DNA of 64,000 nt from Microbulbifer elongatus (GTDB taxonomy: Bacteria > Pseudomonadota > Gammaproteobacteria > Pseudomonadales > Cellvibrionaceae): NCBI RefSeq assembly GCF_020524885.1, contig NZ_JAIVKJ010000003.1, positions 514,102 to 578,101 on the forward strand, given 5' to 3'. Shown here piece after piece: positions 44,524-52,693 of the stretch. The notes beneath the pieces were generated by a model. It made no database searches and was not told where the DNA came from. It saw only the letters and a program-made list of their open reading frames with translations. Positions within the stretch are counted from its first letter, which is position 1, and every line of letters begins with the position of its first letter. A program made the position numbers and the translations under genes.

Positions 44524-44568
44524 TGTTCAACAATGCCTTTAATCTAACGTCTTAGACTTTGTTGAACA
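44524..44568. promoter_or_regulatory. Probable resolvase crossover/operator site
   Basis: Perfect 10-bp inverted repeat TGTTCAACAA/TTGTTGAACA with a 25-bp spacer, ending 15 bp before the resolvase start. Position and symmetry fit a res subsite that also autoregulates the gene. Confidence 0.6.
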
Positions 44569-44583
44569 TTTGGGGGAATAGTT

Positions 44584-45138
44584 ATGTTGGTTGGATATTG
44601 CAGAGTTTCATCTGTCGGCCAGAACCTGAACAGCCAGATCGACCAGCTGAAAGCGGCAGGAGTAACGGAAGATCATCTATTTACGGAAAAGCGCAGCGGT
44701 GCGGATAAGGCCCGTCCTATTCTGGCTGAGTGCCTGAGGCACGTCCGCAAGGGGGATACCCTTGTTGTTACCCGTCTGGATAGACTGGCGCGCTCTGTAG
44801 CGCATTTGTGTGAGATTCGGGATCAACTAGAAAAGCGGGGCGTAGAGCTGAAGATTCTCGCCTTGAACCTGGACACCTCGACCGCAGCCGGAAAGCTCAC
44901 CTTTGGCCTTCTCGCGAGTGTTGCTGAATTCGAGCTGTCCATTCGTGCTGAACGTCAGGCCGATGGTATTAAGGCTGCTCAAGAGCGCGGGGTTCAGTTC
45001 GGCAGGAAGGCAAAGCTGACCGATGAGCAGGTCGAAGAATTGCGCCAGCGTCACGCTGAGGGCGAGCCTGTGGCAGGGCTAGCCAAAGAGTATGGTGTGA
45101 GTCGCAACACTATTTACACGGCTATACGGGCATCCTGA
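44584..45138 (+). CDS. Serine recombinase (resolvase/invertase family)
   Basis: 184 aa. Catalytic domain 1-130: MLVGYCRVSSVGQNLNSQ with nucleophile Ser9, TRLDRLARSVAHL, GLLASVAEFELSIRAER; C-terminal helix-turn-helix GLAKEYGVSRNTIYTAI. Full length for Tn3/Hin-type enzymes. It lies at the junction of the AT-rich cargo and the GC-rich core, so it could resolve dimers or have brought in part of the element. A palindrome CGAAAAGCTTTTCG with trailing T lies downstream at 45261 and may end the transcript. Confidence 0.93.
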   Translation: MLVGYCRVSSVGQNLNSQIDQLKAAGVTEDHLFTEKRSGADKARPILAECLRHVRKGDTLVVTRLDRLARSVAHLCEIRDQLEKRGVELKILALNLDTSTAAGKLTFGLLASVAEFELSIRAERQADGIKAAQERGVQFGRKAKLTDEQVEELRQRHAEGEPVAGLAKEYGVSRNTIYTAIRAS

Positions 45139-45363
45139 GGCATCAGGTTTTGGCCTGTATTTATTTCGATACAGGTCCGATCCCAACCCCAAAATCATAA
45201 AAATACGCCACACTCATTTGTCGCCCAAAAATTCTTTCTTAGGCCGTTCTACCCCGGCGGCGAAAAGCTTTTCGAGGTTTTTTTGAGCGCCAGCGTTTAC
45301 GTCTTCGTAAAATTCGACATTAAGCCGCCAGTCCTCGCAGAATTAACAGCAACCACTACGCCA

Positions 45364-45588
45364 TCAGGTTGAGTGTTTACATAAGCTGGCGGCTAAATCC
45401 AGCGCGAGTAAAAACCTGTCGTCAGTTCTTTTTGTCCGGGCTTTCTGATAGCGCTTCCATACCGATTCTCGACACTGGTGAACCCGTGCCCTGAGCGGCA
45501 CTCGACCTCGCGCTCCCCCGTCCTCCAGATAACAATCCAGCGCCACCACTGCCTTGATCGGTAAGCGGATAATCTTAGCAGGCATCCT
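45364..45588 (-). CDS. Small hypothetical element protein
   Basis: 74 aa from the ATG at 45588, which has a GGAGC/AAGG ribosome site and overlaps the end of the preceding gene by 14 bp. Basic, rich in Arg, predicted helical; no family recognised. Coupled translation with the upstream gene makes it likely real. Confidence 0.45.
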   Translation of the reverse strand, partial: RMPAKIIRLPIKAVVALDCYLEDGGARGRVPLRARVHQCRESVWKRYQKARTKRTDDRFLLALDLAASLCKHST

Positions 45589-46024
45589 TGTAGCTCCTGA
45601 TGGCGTCATTGATAACTTTGAGGCGGTGCGGCCCTATATCAGGGCAGGCTGAGATTCGCTTATCCGTTGCCGCAAATAGCGCTGAGAGCGTGCGTAACCC
45701 TCCACGGTAGAGGGCGCTGGATATGGGGCGAGGAACGGAAAGATTGCGGACGTCGTCCTGGGCGTAGCGCTCAGACTCATCTACCGGGATCATGGCGAGT
45801 AGGGTTTCCGACAGTGCGCATAGATCGGCCCCTGCCGCTCTCAGTAGCGCCATTGCACCCTCCACGCCATATTCCAGATCGGCAAGGGAGTGATCTGTGT
45901 AGCAAGCTCTTAGCGCAGCCCATTCCTGCATCAATGTGTCGGCACGTATCGTTAAGTTTTCCTTTAGCTGATAGTGCTGGTGTGCCAGGTGAAGTTTTGC
46001 CTCTTTGCTGAGTGGTTTTTTCAC
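45575..46024 (-). CDS. Phage-like protein with C-terminal HhH/alpha-CTD-like domain
   Basis: 149 aa, GTG start. N-terminal helical region, then from about 93 a fold resembling RNA polymerase alpha-CTD or a helix-hairpin-helix pair: VPRPISSALYRGGLRTLSAL followed by CPDIGPHRLKVINDAI (the IGPHRL turn matches the G-h-G helix-hairpin). Such domains bind DNA non-specifically or contact transcription factors. No annotated homologue recognised. Confidence 0.55.
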   Translation of the reverse strand: MKKPLSKEAKLHLAHQHYQLKENLTIRADTLMQEWAALRACYTDHSLADLEYGVEGAMALLRAAGADLCALSETLLAMIPVDESERYAQDDVRNLSVPRPISSALYRGGLRTLSALFAATDKRISACPDIGPHRLKVINDAIRSYKDAC

Positions 46025-46047
46025 TTTTGTGCGCCTCCATGCGCTGT

Positions 46048-46323
46048 TTAAACACCACGGGCGTCCTTGCCCGGTTGGTAAGGTTCGACCGTTGCACCCG
46101 GCCAGTGAAAGCGGGCGGCTGTCAACGCCTCGACATAGTCACAGGACTGGCATGTCATTCGCACCTGCCGCCCATCAGGTAAAATAATCTGCCAAATCCG
46201 GAATGCCGGCTCAGGTGGTGGCGGATTTGGCGGATTGGCGGAAAGTGATGGCTCATGCGGGGCTGCGCTGGCGGACGGCTGGCGGACGGCTGGCGGATAG
46301 GTGGCGGATAGCCTTTCACCCAC
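46048..46323 (-). CDS. Small element protein, possibly frameshifted at its N-terminus
   Basis: 91 aa from a GTG at 46323. The C-terminal 50 residues (FRIWQIILPDGRQVRMTCQ, then ARFHWPGATVEPYQPG) look like a genuine small domain seen in element proteins; the N-terminal half is Pro/Ser/Ala low complexity encoded by the heptamer array. A better start (ATG at 46367, overlapping the primase stop, MLDLIYRGRDLADSLW) lies in another frame. A change in number of the 11-bp repeats would shift the frame, so the intact gene may have started there. Confidence 0.5.
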   Translation of the reverse strand: MGERLSATYPPAVRQPSASAAPHEPSLSANPPNPPPPEPAFRIWQIILPDGRQVRMTCQSCDYVEALTAARFHWPGATVEPYQPGKDARGV

Positions 46324-46336
46324 AGTGAATCCGCCA
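46219..46336. repeat. Iteron-like array A (TGGCGGA heptamers)
   Basis: TGGCGGA starts at 46219, 46228, 46236, 46269, 46280, 46291 and 46302, i.e. spacings 9, 8, 33, 11, 11, 11, plus one inverted copy at 46330. Four copies are exactly one helical turn apart. It lies directly downstream of the primase/helicase-like gene. Such arrays are bound by replication initiators in P4-like and plasmid replicons. Confidence 0.75.
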
Positions 46337-46359
46337 GATCTCGGCCTCGGTAAATCAGA

Positions 46360-48855
46360 TCAAGCATTTTCGATCACCTGCCATTTTTGCGGATGATCGT
46401 TGTCGCTGGTCTGGGTGATTTTCAGATAGCCGCGCTCAACCAGAATCCCGAGAAGAGGGCGGCACTGCCGGGCCATGCGAAAACCGCGAGGCAGCTTTTT
46501 GAAATCCACTGACGCCAACTCGCCGCCGTGATCCCTGATCCACGTCAGTAAATCACTGCAGGCGATTTCCTGTGCGTCCTGCTCGGCCTCCTGCTCGCGC
46601 ACGGAAATCACGGCAAGGTAGTAGGCAATCAGTTTCCCGGCGCGCTCAACGTGCGCAGCGGAAATTTCCGGGTTGTGTCCGCTTTCCGGGTCGTGCTCGA
46701 AATAAGCGAGTACAGCAGCGATGCGGGCGGCGTTTTCGGCAGCCTTGGATGCGAAGGAACGAATATCGCGGTATGCGCCGTCCTCGCCCATCTCGCTCTC
46801 TATGCCGTCGTGGAGCGCTCGCCATGTTGCCAGTGCCTCACCTTTAATTTCCAGCGTCTTGAGCTTCAGCCCGCCGTTGTCGTCCACCTCGGGTGTGCCG
46901 CTGATTAGCGCTTTTTGTCGTCTCCAGACTTTTTGCAAATTCGGGTCGTACTCGGGATTTTCGTCGATTGGTCGCGGCTGAATAAAGCGGCTTCCCGCCA
47001 GACTATCGACGCGAGTGATTAAGAATCTCGGCAAAAATCCCTGACCGACCATCACCGGATCGGCAAGCACTTGGGCGGCGACAACAGGCTGGCACATCAA
47101 GTGGCATGACAGGCGGCGATTAGCGAGGATGCCGGATTGCCCCTCAGTTGAGCGAGTGCGTGTAAGCGGCGAGCCGTCCCAGCAACTGGATAATGTGGCC
47201 AGCATCCGGCCCCGCGATTCCGGCGTCATGCCGTGGCCGCCGAAAAATCCTATTCCCTCATCGGAAAACAGCCCCGCACTCGGGTTGCCGTTCTCAAAAT
47301 GCCGATAAATGCCTTCGGGTGTGGGCTCAGAAAATGTGAGATTTGGGCGCTGGGGTGGCTCCGGTCGCTGGACTTCGTGAGCCTCTAAATCTTGCTCTAA
47401 CTGTGTCTGCGCGTCCTGCGACAGAATCTTGCCCTTGCCTGTCGCCGCTATAGAATCCCGGCGCGTCTGCCATGCGGTGAGCTGGGCGCGGTAATCCGAC
47501 TGCGCCTGCCTGTGAGCCTCGATCCGCTCGGCTTCGACTTCGCGTACACCTCGGAGCGCGAGCTTATCGACAGAAGTTTTCCGGTCGCCACTCGCGGCGA
47601 CGGTCAGGACAAATAAGCTCACCGGCCCTGTGCCAACACCCCCACGGCGCACGTTGATATACTGCTGCACAGATAGTGCGGCAGCAGCCAGTACTGACGC
47701 ACCGCACATAGCTAGAGGAGCCTGCACGAAATAGGCGATACTTTGCGCGGCTGGTCCTAGTATTGGCCCTAGTGAGTCAGTCGGAAAATCGGGCACTCGC
47801 GGCCTTTCCATCAAAGGCTCGGGACTAGTCCGCCATTCGTCCGCCACCTCATCCGCCGCCTCAAGCCCGCGGGGTTGCTGGGAATCCGCCAATCCGCCAT
47901 TTCCGCCAGTGTCAATTGCTCGGATTCCGAGAACTTCGCAAATCTGGGTATTAGCGCGCGGACATTCGAGTTGCTGGCGTACGGCATCTAGACCGTGGGC
48001 ACAGTGGATATCGTTGTAATCACTACCTGGGTCATCGACAGCAAAATCTGGCCAGAACACGGCACCCCCAACGGCACGGGCGGCCTCGACAGCTTTCTTT
48101 ATGCCGATATTCCCGTCACGTCGCTGGTGGTCGTTATCGGCAGCGACGTCGATTCTAAGGTTGGGATATTTGGCTCGCAGCGCTCGCGCTACCAGAAGAA
48201 GGTTCCCCGCATCAAACGCAACTATCACTGTTATGTTGGTGGCCTCCCGCACTGTGGCGCCAGTGGCGAAGCCCTCGACGAGTAGCACACGGCCATCAGG
48301 ATCGATATTCCCCAGCGGGCAGAAATAGCCTTGTTTTGCCGCGCCGGGTAGGTAGCGTTTTGTGCCGTCCGGGGTGGTCCATTGGATATTCCAAAGCCTG
48401 TCGTCCACGTCGACCAGCGGTAAAAGCAAGTTATCGTATATCTGCCGTGCGACGTGGATCTGGATACCTTTGCGCTTGAGGTAGGGGTGATCGGGATCGG
48501 CAGGGCTGGATTCTCGCCAGAATTTATCTGCCTTCTGGGCTGCCTGTGCTTGCTTCTTGCGGCGCTCAGTTGCGGTTTGCTGTTTGGCTTTCTCTGCCAG
48601 CTTGCTAAGCCTCCGGCGCTCTGCACGGGGCAGCTCCTCGAGGTTGCGACAGCTCCACCTCTCGTCGATGTCGCGCTTGTGACAACCGAAGGCACCAGCC
48701 GGGTTATCGTCTAGGTGCAGCAAGTACCAGCACGGCGTGTCTGTATCGCCGTTCATGCCGAACCTGTGAAGCTCGCCGTCGGCGTCGATGTGGTCGGGCG
48801 GCTCTAGTCCAGCGGCGAGCATCGCCTGCCGAAAATCTTCAGTGGGTGAATTCAT
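46360..48855 (-). CDS. Toprim/DUF3987 primase-helicase-like replication protein
   Basis: 831 aa from the ATG at 48855, which has GGAAA upstream (an ATG at 48870 is the alternative). Order: N-terminal region with Cys and His typical of primase zinc parts (CWYLLHLDDNPAGAFGCHK), Toprim-like domain with LLVEGFATGATV (about 190) and DVAADNDHQRRDGN (about 235), a low-complexity linker encoded by array B, then DUF3987 ATPase domain (VAASGDRKTSVDKL, a P-loop variant; FSDEGIGFFGGHGMTPE) and a C-terminal winged-helix-like part. Likely acts at origin melting and priming of the element, like P4 alpha. AlpA gene upstream. Confidence 0.85.
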   Translation of the reverse strand: MNSPTEDFRQAMLAAGLEPPDHIDADGELHRFGMNGDTDTPCWYLLHLDDNPAGAFGCHKRDIDERWSCRNLEELPRAERRRLSKLAEKAKQQTATERRKKQAQAAQKADKFWRESSPADPDHPYLKRKGIQIHVARQIYDNLLLPLVDVDDRLWNIQWTTPDGTKRYLPGAAKQGYFCPLGNIDPDGRVLLVEGFATGATVREATNITVIVAFDAGNLLLVARALRAKYPNLRIDVAADNDHQRRDGNIGIKKAVEAARAVGGAVFWPDFAVDDPGSDYNDIHCAHGLDAVRQQLECPRANTQICEVLGIRAIDTGGNGGLADSQQPRGLEAADEVADEWRTSPEPLMERPRVPDFPTDSLGPILGPAAQSIAYFVQAPLAMCGASVLAAAALSVQQYINVRRGGVGTGPVSLFVLTVAASGDRKTSVDKLALRGVREVEAERIEAHRQAQSDYRAQLTAWQTRRDSIAATGKGKILSQDAQTQLEQDLEAHEVQRPEPPQRPNLTFSEPTPEGIYRHFENGNPSAGLFSDEGIGFFGGHGMTPESRGRMLATLSSCWDGSPLTRTRSTEGQSGILANRRLSCHLMCQPVVAAQVLADPVMVGQGFLPRFLITRVDSLAGSRFIQPRPIDENPEYDPNLQKVWRRQKALISGTPEVDDNGGLKLKTLEIKGEALATWRALHDGIESEMGEDGAYRDIRSFASKAAENAARIAAVLAYFEHDPESGHNPEISAAHVERAGKLIAYYLAVISVREQEAEQDAQEIACSDLLTWIRDHGGELASVDFKKLPRGFRMARQCRPLLGILVERGYLKITQTSDNDHPQKWQVIENA
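47829..47908. repeat. Iteron-like array B, mirror image of array A
   Basis: TCCGCCA or TCCGCCG at 47829, 47840, 47852, 47885, 47893 and 47902. Read on the minus strand from the right the spacings are 9, 8, 33, 12, 11, nearly those of array A. The bases between heptamers are not conserved between the arrays. It lies inside the primase gene, in the linker between Toprim and DUF3987 domains. Confidence 0.75.
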
Positions 48856-48969
48856 GCGCACATTTTCCATTTCGTGCGCACCGGTATAGTGGAGCGGTAG
48901 GTGGTAAAATATGCTTGCACCCCCAGTGCAGAGCATCATTCTGTGACCCGCCCCGGACTCCGGCGCGGG

Positions 48970-49194
48970 TCATTTATTCTCAGAGCTGTCGATCAGTTGT
49001 TGCTGGAACTGCCGGATAGTAGAGACGCGCCAGACCGAAGTTTTGGGTGCCAGCTTAATCGGGCGCTCGATCCGGCCGTCTGCAACCAATTTCCAAAACG
49101 AGCTGAGTCCAACGCCCAAATAGCGGGCGGCTTCCTTTGCGCGAACAAACTGGTCGGGGTCGGTGGGGAAGGGGGCTGTATCTGTGGTGGGCAT
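48970..49194 (-). CDS. AlpA family DNA-binding regulator/excisionase
   Basis: 74 aa from the ATG at 49194. Winged helix of MerR/AlpA type: FVRAKEAARYLGVGLSSFWKLVADGRI, then a wing IKLAPKTSVWRV. In P4-like elements AlpA acts as excisionase or activates the integrase. It lies 115 bp upstream of the primase gene, same strand. Confidence 0.88.
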   Translation of the reverse strand: MPTTDTAPFPTDPDQFVRAKEAARYLGVGLSSFWKLVADGRIERPIKLAPKTSVWRVSTIRQFQQQLIDSSENK

Positions 49195-49373
49195 TGTGGT
49201 CGTCCTTGGTTTCTTTGAACGACAGGAAAAATATGCGCGCGAGGAGGGTGACGGCAAAGGGTAGGCCCAAGGTAGTCGGGGGCTACCTATTCCATCTGGT
49301 ACGCATCTTTTTTCGAGTCGTCCTCGGATGTAATTGGGCGACTCGAAAGATATGGTTTGGGGGCGGGGCTGTC

Positions 49374-49408
49374 AGTTTAGGTAAACTGCTAAATAGTTTA
49401 CCTAAACT
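49374..49408. promoter_or_regulatory. Perfect 14-bp inverted repeat, operator or terminator
   Basis: AGTTTAGGTAAACT-GCTAAAT-AGTTTACCTAAACT followed by six T on the plus strand. Each arm is itself nearly palindromic (GTTTAGGTAAAC/GTTTACCTAAAC), as for a dimer-binding operator. It covers the stop codon of the upstream 204-aa gene and lies 180 bp before the AlpA-like gene. A second repeat, TTTCGAGTCG/CGACTCGAAA, lies just before it (about 49311-49348). Confidence 0.7.
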
Positions 49409-50016
49409 TTTTTCTTGGCCGCTGTGTTGGCTTCACCAAAAATTTTCCTGAGTTTGGTGTCCTTGACGCCGGTGAGGTGACCGTATTTTTCAATTAGCTC
49501 GGGTATCAGTCCCTCTTGATTTCCCCCTGTGCAGTCAAGCAACTCCTCTTTGAGCGCCCAAATTATGTTGAGGATACTGTGCCGTTCCCTTTCCGGAACA
49601 TCGGGTGCAGTGATGGGGGGCGCTGGAGTCTCTGGTTCGGCAGGCCATAGTTCGTGGTCAAGGGCCCACTGCCGCCACGGCGGTGTGAAACCCTTAGATT
49701 CGGCCCAACGAAGGAAGTAGGGCACCCGCATCTTGCCGTCTCGCATAGCATCGTCTGAGTGGGTAGTGTTTTCCCATACATCGAGAATGTCATTGCGCTT
49801 CATGATGTAACGGAGCATTTCCGGCTCATCGGCATAAAGGCAATCGCGGGTTGGGCGGTCATCGAGCCAGTAGAGTTTCCCGTCATCTTCCGAGGTTGGT
49901 ATGTGCGTGTATCGAGGATCAAGCCCGAGCAGCAGGAGCGCCGCATCTTCCGGCGGCCAGTGATCCATGCGCAGGAAGTGCGCGACGGCGGAATAGTCGG
50001 TTGTGGTATCGGGCAT
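49402..50016 (-). CDS. Hypothetical element protein
   Basis: 204 aa, soluble. N-terminal part with Trp/Asp-rich segments (MDHWPPEDAALLLLGLDPR; PYFLRWAESKGFTPPWRQWA), then a C-terminal helical domain RERHSILNIIWALKEELL ending KLRKIFGEANTAAKKK, a pattern seen in phage/ICE proteins that may be helix-turn-helix-like. Between integrase and AlpA genes, same strand. Confidence 0.65.
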   Translation of the reverse strand: MPDTTTDYSAVAHFLRMDHWPPEDAALLLLGLDPRYTHIPTSEDDGKLYWLDDRPTRDCLYADEPEMLRYIMKRNDILDVWENTTHSDDAMRDGKMRVPYFLRWAESKGFTPPWRQWALDHELWPAEPETPAPPITAPDVPERERHSILNIIWALKEELLDCTGGNQEGLIPELIEKYGHLTGVKDTKLRKIFGEANTAAKKKV

Positions 50017-50073
50017 CCAATCCCCCAGTGGCGCCCCCAGTGCAGGACGCCGGGCTGGGGGTAGTAGATTTCC

Positions 50074-51327
50074 TTAGACAAACTCGGATTCTACTGATTT
50101 TCTCGCGGACAGGGGAACCACGTTCTTGCCGGTGGCTTGAGCCTTCAGGTGGTCGAGATAGTCAGCCCAGCGTTGCATCATTGCCGTGCGCTGCGGCAGG
50201 TGCCGGGTGCGGTTGTATGCGGCGCCATTGGCGTCCTTCACGGAGTGCGCCAGCTGGTGCTCGATATGCTCCACCCTCTCGTTAAGCTGTTCGTCCAAAA
50301 GAGTACGGGCCATCGCGCGGAAGCCGTGGCCTGTCATCTGCTCATTGCTGTAACCCATATTGCGCAAGGCTACACGCACGGCATTCTCTGACATACAGCG
50401 GCTTCCACCTCGCGGTGAAGGGAACAAGTAGCGGTAGCGTCCGGTAAGCGGTTGGAGCTCACGGATTATTTCTAGTGCCTGCTGACAGAGCGGGATAATG
50501 TGCGGTTCGCGCATTTTCATTTTTTCCGCCGGTATCTCTATCCGTTGCTCGGCCCAGTTGACCTCCGACCATTCCAGCGCGCGCAATTCACCCGGGCGGC
50601 AGAACAGTAGCGGGGCCAGCTTCAATGCGACCTTTACCGTCGGGGTGCCTTCGTACAAGTCGATAGCTGCCAGGAGTTTGCCCGCACCGACCGGGTCAGT
50701 GATTGCCGCGAAGTGCCGCTTGCGCCCCGGCTTCAATTGGTCACCCACCACGGCAGCGGGATCGCTTGTGCACTTGCCCCCGGCAATTCCAAAGCGGAAT
50801 ACAAGGCTGGCAGCCTGCTTGGCCCGCTTGGCAGTTTCCAGCACTCCACGCCCTTCGATCTTCTTCAGAACGGCCAGCAGCTCGGGTGAGGTGATTTCGG
50901 CAATGGGGCGGCTACCTATGTAAGGGTAGAGTTCGCGTTCCAGCATCCGCTTTGTCCTGACGCGGTAGCTCTCTGATTTACCGCCCATTTTGGTTTTGAA
51001 CCAATCGTCGGCGACGGCCTGAAAAGTGTTAGCAGCGGCTTCCTGGCTATCGGCGAGCCGGGCTTTGCGCTGGTCGATTGGATCAACGCCTTCCTCTAAC
51101 AGTCGCCGAGCTTCATCGCATTTCTGGCGTGCCCTTTTGAGGCTGATTTCTGGATACGCTCCGAGCGGCAGTTTCCGCTCTTTCTTGGTGACAGGGTGGC
51201 GATATTTGAGTTTCCAATGCTTACCACCGGCTTTTGTTACCAGCAGATACATGCCCTTTGCATCGGTGAGCTTGTAGTCCTTGTCTCGTGGCTTGGCTTG
51301 TCTGATTTGAATTTCTGTTAGCGGCAT
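50074..51327 (-). CDS. int: P4-type tyrosine integrase
   Basis: 417 aa. N-terminal DUF4102 arm-binding domain (MPLTEIQIRQAKPRDKDYKL, LKYRHPVTKKERKLPLGAYP), SAM-like core-binding domain near 105-190, catalytic domain with Arg in LLFCRPGELRALEW, HGFRAMARTLL (HxxR), LAHSV and the tyrosine in AAYNRT near 375. Complete catalytic set. Its gene lies 200 bp from the tRNA-Pro 3' end, the usual place for an integrase using that site. Confidence 0.95.
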   Translation of the reverse strand: MPLTEIQIRQAKPRDKDYKLTDAKGMYLLVTKAGGKHWKLKYRHPVTKKERKLPLGAYPEISLKRARQKCDEARRLLEEGVDPIDQRKARLADSQEAAANTFQAVADDWFKTKMGGKSESYRVRTKRMLERELYPYIGSRPIAEITSPELLAVLKKIEGRGVLETAKRAKQAASLVFRFGIAGGKCTSDPAAVVGDQLKPGRKRHFAAITDPVGAGKLLAAIDLYEGTPTVKVALKLAPLLFCRPGELRALEWSEVNWAEQRIEIPAEKMKMREPHIIPLCQQALEIIRELQPLTGRYRYLFPSPRGGSRCMSENAVRVALRNMGYSNEQMTGHGFRAMARTLLDEQLNERVEHIEHQLAHSVKDANGAAYNRTRHLPQRTAMMQRWADYLDHLKAQATGKNVVPLSARKSVESEFV

Positions 51328-51364
51328 CCCGTATCCTCAATAATCCCGGGGGCTGCGGCGTAAC

Positions 51365-51417
51365 TGGGGGCTGATTTTTAGCTGATTTTTCATCGGCCCC
51401 CACGTCAGCCCCCAAAT
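51365..51417. promoter_or_regulatory. Putative integrase arm-type sites, right end
   Basis: TGGGGGCT, CGGCCCCCA and AGCCCCCAAAT between the integrase start and the tRNA, matching the C5 words inside the left end at 38105-38127. Likely bound by the DUF4102 domain of the integrase or by AlpA. Confidence 0.45.
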
Positions 51418-51525
51418 GCCTATAGCTGGCAATGTAAAGGTTAGACTAAACGAGAGGAAAACGACGGCGAAAGCTAGGAAATTAGAGGGGTGTAGGGCTT
51501 TTGGGGATGAGCTTAGATTAAGAAA

Positions 51526-51602
<77 letters not shown>

Positions 51603-51742
51603 ACTTATCCAGCGTTAATTCCATTGCGGAATTTGCTTGGGCTTCCTTGTGAAGCGGGCGGCATTATAACAGCCGCTCCGCCTCTGTAAACCACTGATTT
51701 CATTAAATTTAGCAGTTGGGCTCCGCAGGGGCTTTTTGTCGA

Positions 51743-52591
51743 TCAGTTCTTGATCTGACGGATCAAACCTTCCTGTGTGGTGGAGGCGACCAGTCTGCCA
51801 TCGCGGGTAAAAATCTGCCCCCGGCAGTAGCCGCGCGCGCCACTGGCGGATGGACTATCGGTCACGTAAAGCAGCCATTCGTCCGCGCGGAAGGGGCGGT
51901 GGAACCACATGGCGTGGTCCAGGCTTGCCGGCATCAGGTGCGGGTCGAACAGGCTGATTGGGTGCGGTTGCAGGGCGGTACCCAGCAGGGCCATGTCGGA
52001 GGCGTAGCAGAGGGCGCTACGGTGTTCGATGGGGCTATCGGACAGCTCGCCATCCACTTTGAACCAGAACATGCAGCGGGGTTCGCGCACAGCGCTGTCG
52101 AAGTAGCTCATTGGGTCCACTGGACGAAAATCGACCATGTAGCGGCGCTGGTTCTGTGCGGCACCTTGCATACCCGCTTCTTCTGCCAGCTGCTGGGTGT
52201 TTTTGAGGTCTTCCGGTTCAACCAGGCCTTCCGTCGGCATTTCTGCCTGGTGGTCAAATCCCGGCTCTTCGATCTGGAAGGATGCCGACATATTAAAGAT
52301 AGCTTTGCCATTCTGACGGGCGACCACACGCCGGGTAGTGAAGCTTCCGCCGTCCCGGATCGGGTCTACATCATAGATGACGGGCTTTTCGCTACTTCCC
52401 GGGCGGAGAAAGTAGGCGTGTAGTGAGTGAGGAAGGCGGTCTTCCACCGTGCGGGCGGCAGCCATCAGTGCCTGCCCGAGAACCTGTCCACCAAAGAGCA
52501 CTTTGCGGTAATTCTCGACATGCTCCCGGCTACGGAACAGATTTGTGTCCAGTTGCTCGACATCGAGGAGCTTGCTCAACTTTTCCAACAT
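51743..52591 (-). CDS. tesB: Acyl-CoA thioesterase II
   Basis: 282 aa double hot-dog thioesterase. Family landmarks: FGGQVLGQALMAAARTV (about 34-50), HSLHAYFLRPGSSEKP, RDGGSFTTRRVVA, the catalytic Asp in SLDHAMWFHRPF (about 225), RGYCRGQIFTRDGRLVAS at the C-terminus. Hydrolyses medium and long acyl-CoA. Chromosomal backbone gene to the right of tRNA-Pro, divergent from the GntR gene. Confidence 0.96.
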   Translation of the reverse strand: MLEKLSKLLDVEQLDTNLFRSREHVENYRKVLFGGQVLGQALMAAARTVEDRLPHSLHAYFLRPGSSEKPVIYDVDPIRDGGSFTTRRVVARQNGKAIFNMSASFQIEEPGFDHQAEMPTEGLVEPEDLKNTQQLAEEAGMQGAAQNQRRYMVDFRPVDPMSYFDSAVREPRCMFWFKVDGELSDSPIEHRSALCYASDMALLGTALQPHPISLFDPHLMPASLDHAMWFHRPFRADEWLLYVTDSPSASGARGYCRGQIFTRDGRLVASTTQEGLIRQIKN

Positions 52592-52693
52592 GGGCGATAC
52601 TGCCTGTCTTGTGTAAAATTTTTACTTGAATACTGCGCCGCCGATGCCCGTTTGTGGCGAGGCGGACCGAAAATAATAGCAAGCGCTGGCTAA

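Noticed and set aside
45323..45394. AGCCGCCAG/CTGGCGGCT inverted repeat resembling the TGGCGGA heptamer
   Set aside because: The last base differs from the heptamer, spacing does not fit the arrays, and the 54-nt loop makes a hairpin weak.
46155..46367. Alternative 70-codon frame starting over the primase stop as an independent gene
   Set aside because: Only the first 16 residues look natural; the rest is repeat-encoded and ends without domain. Treated as the lost N-terminus of the neighbouring frame.
51845..51851. TGGCGGA inside tesB as a further array member
   Set aside because: A lone copy outside the element, expected by chance.
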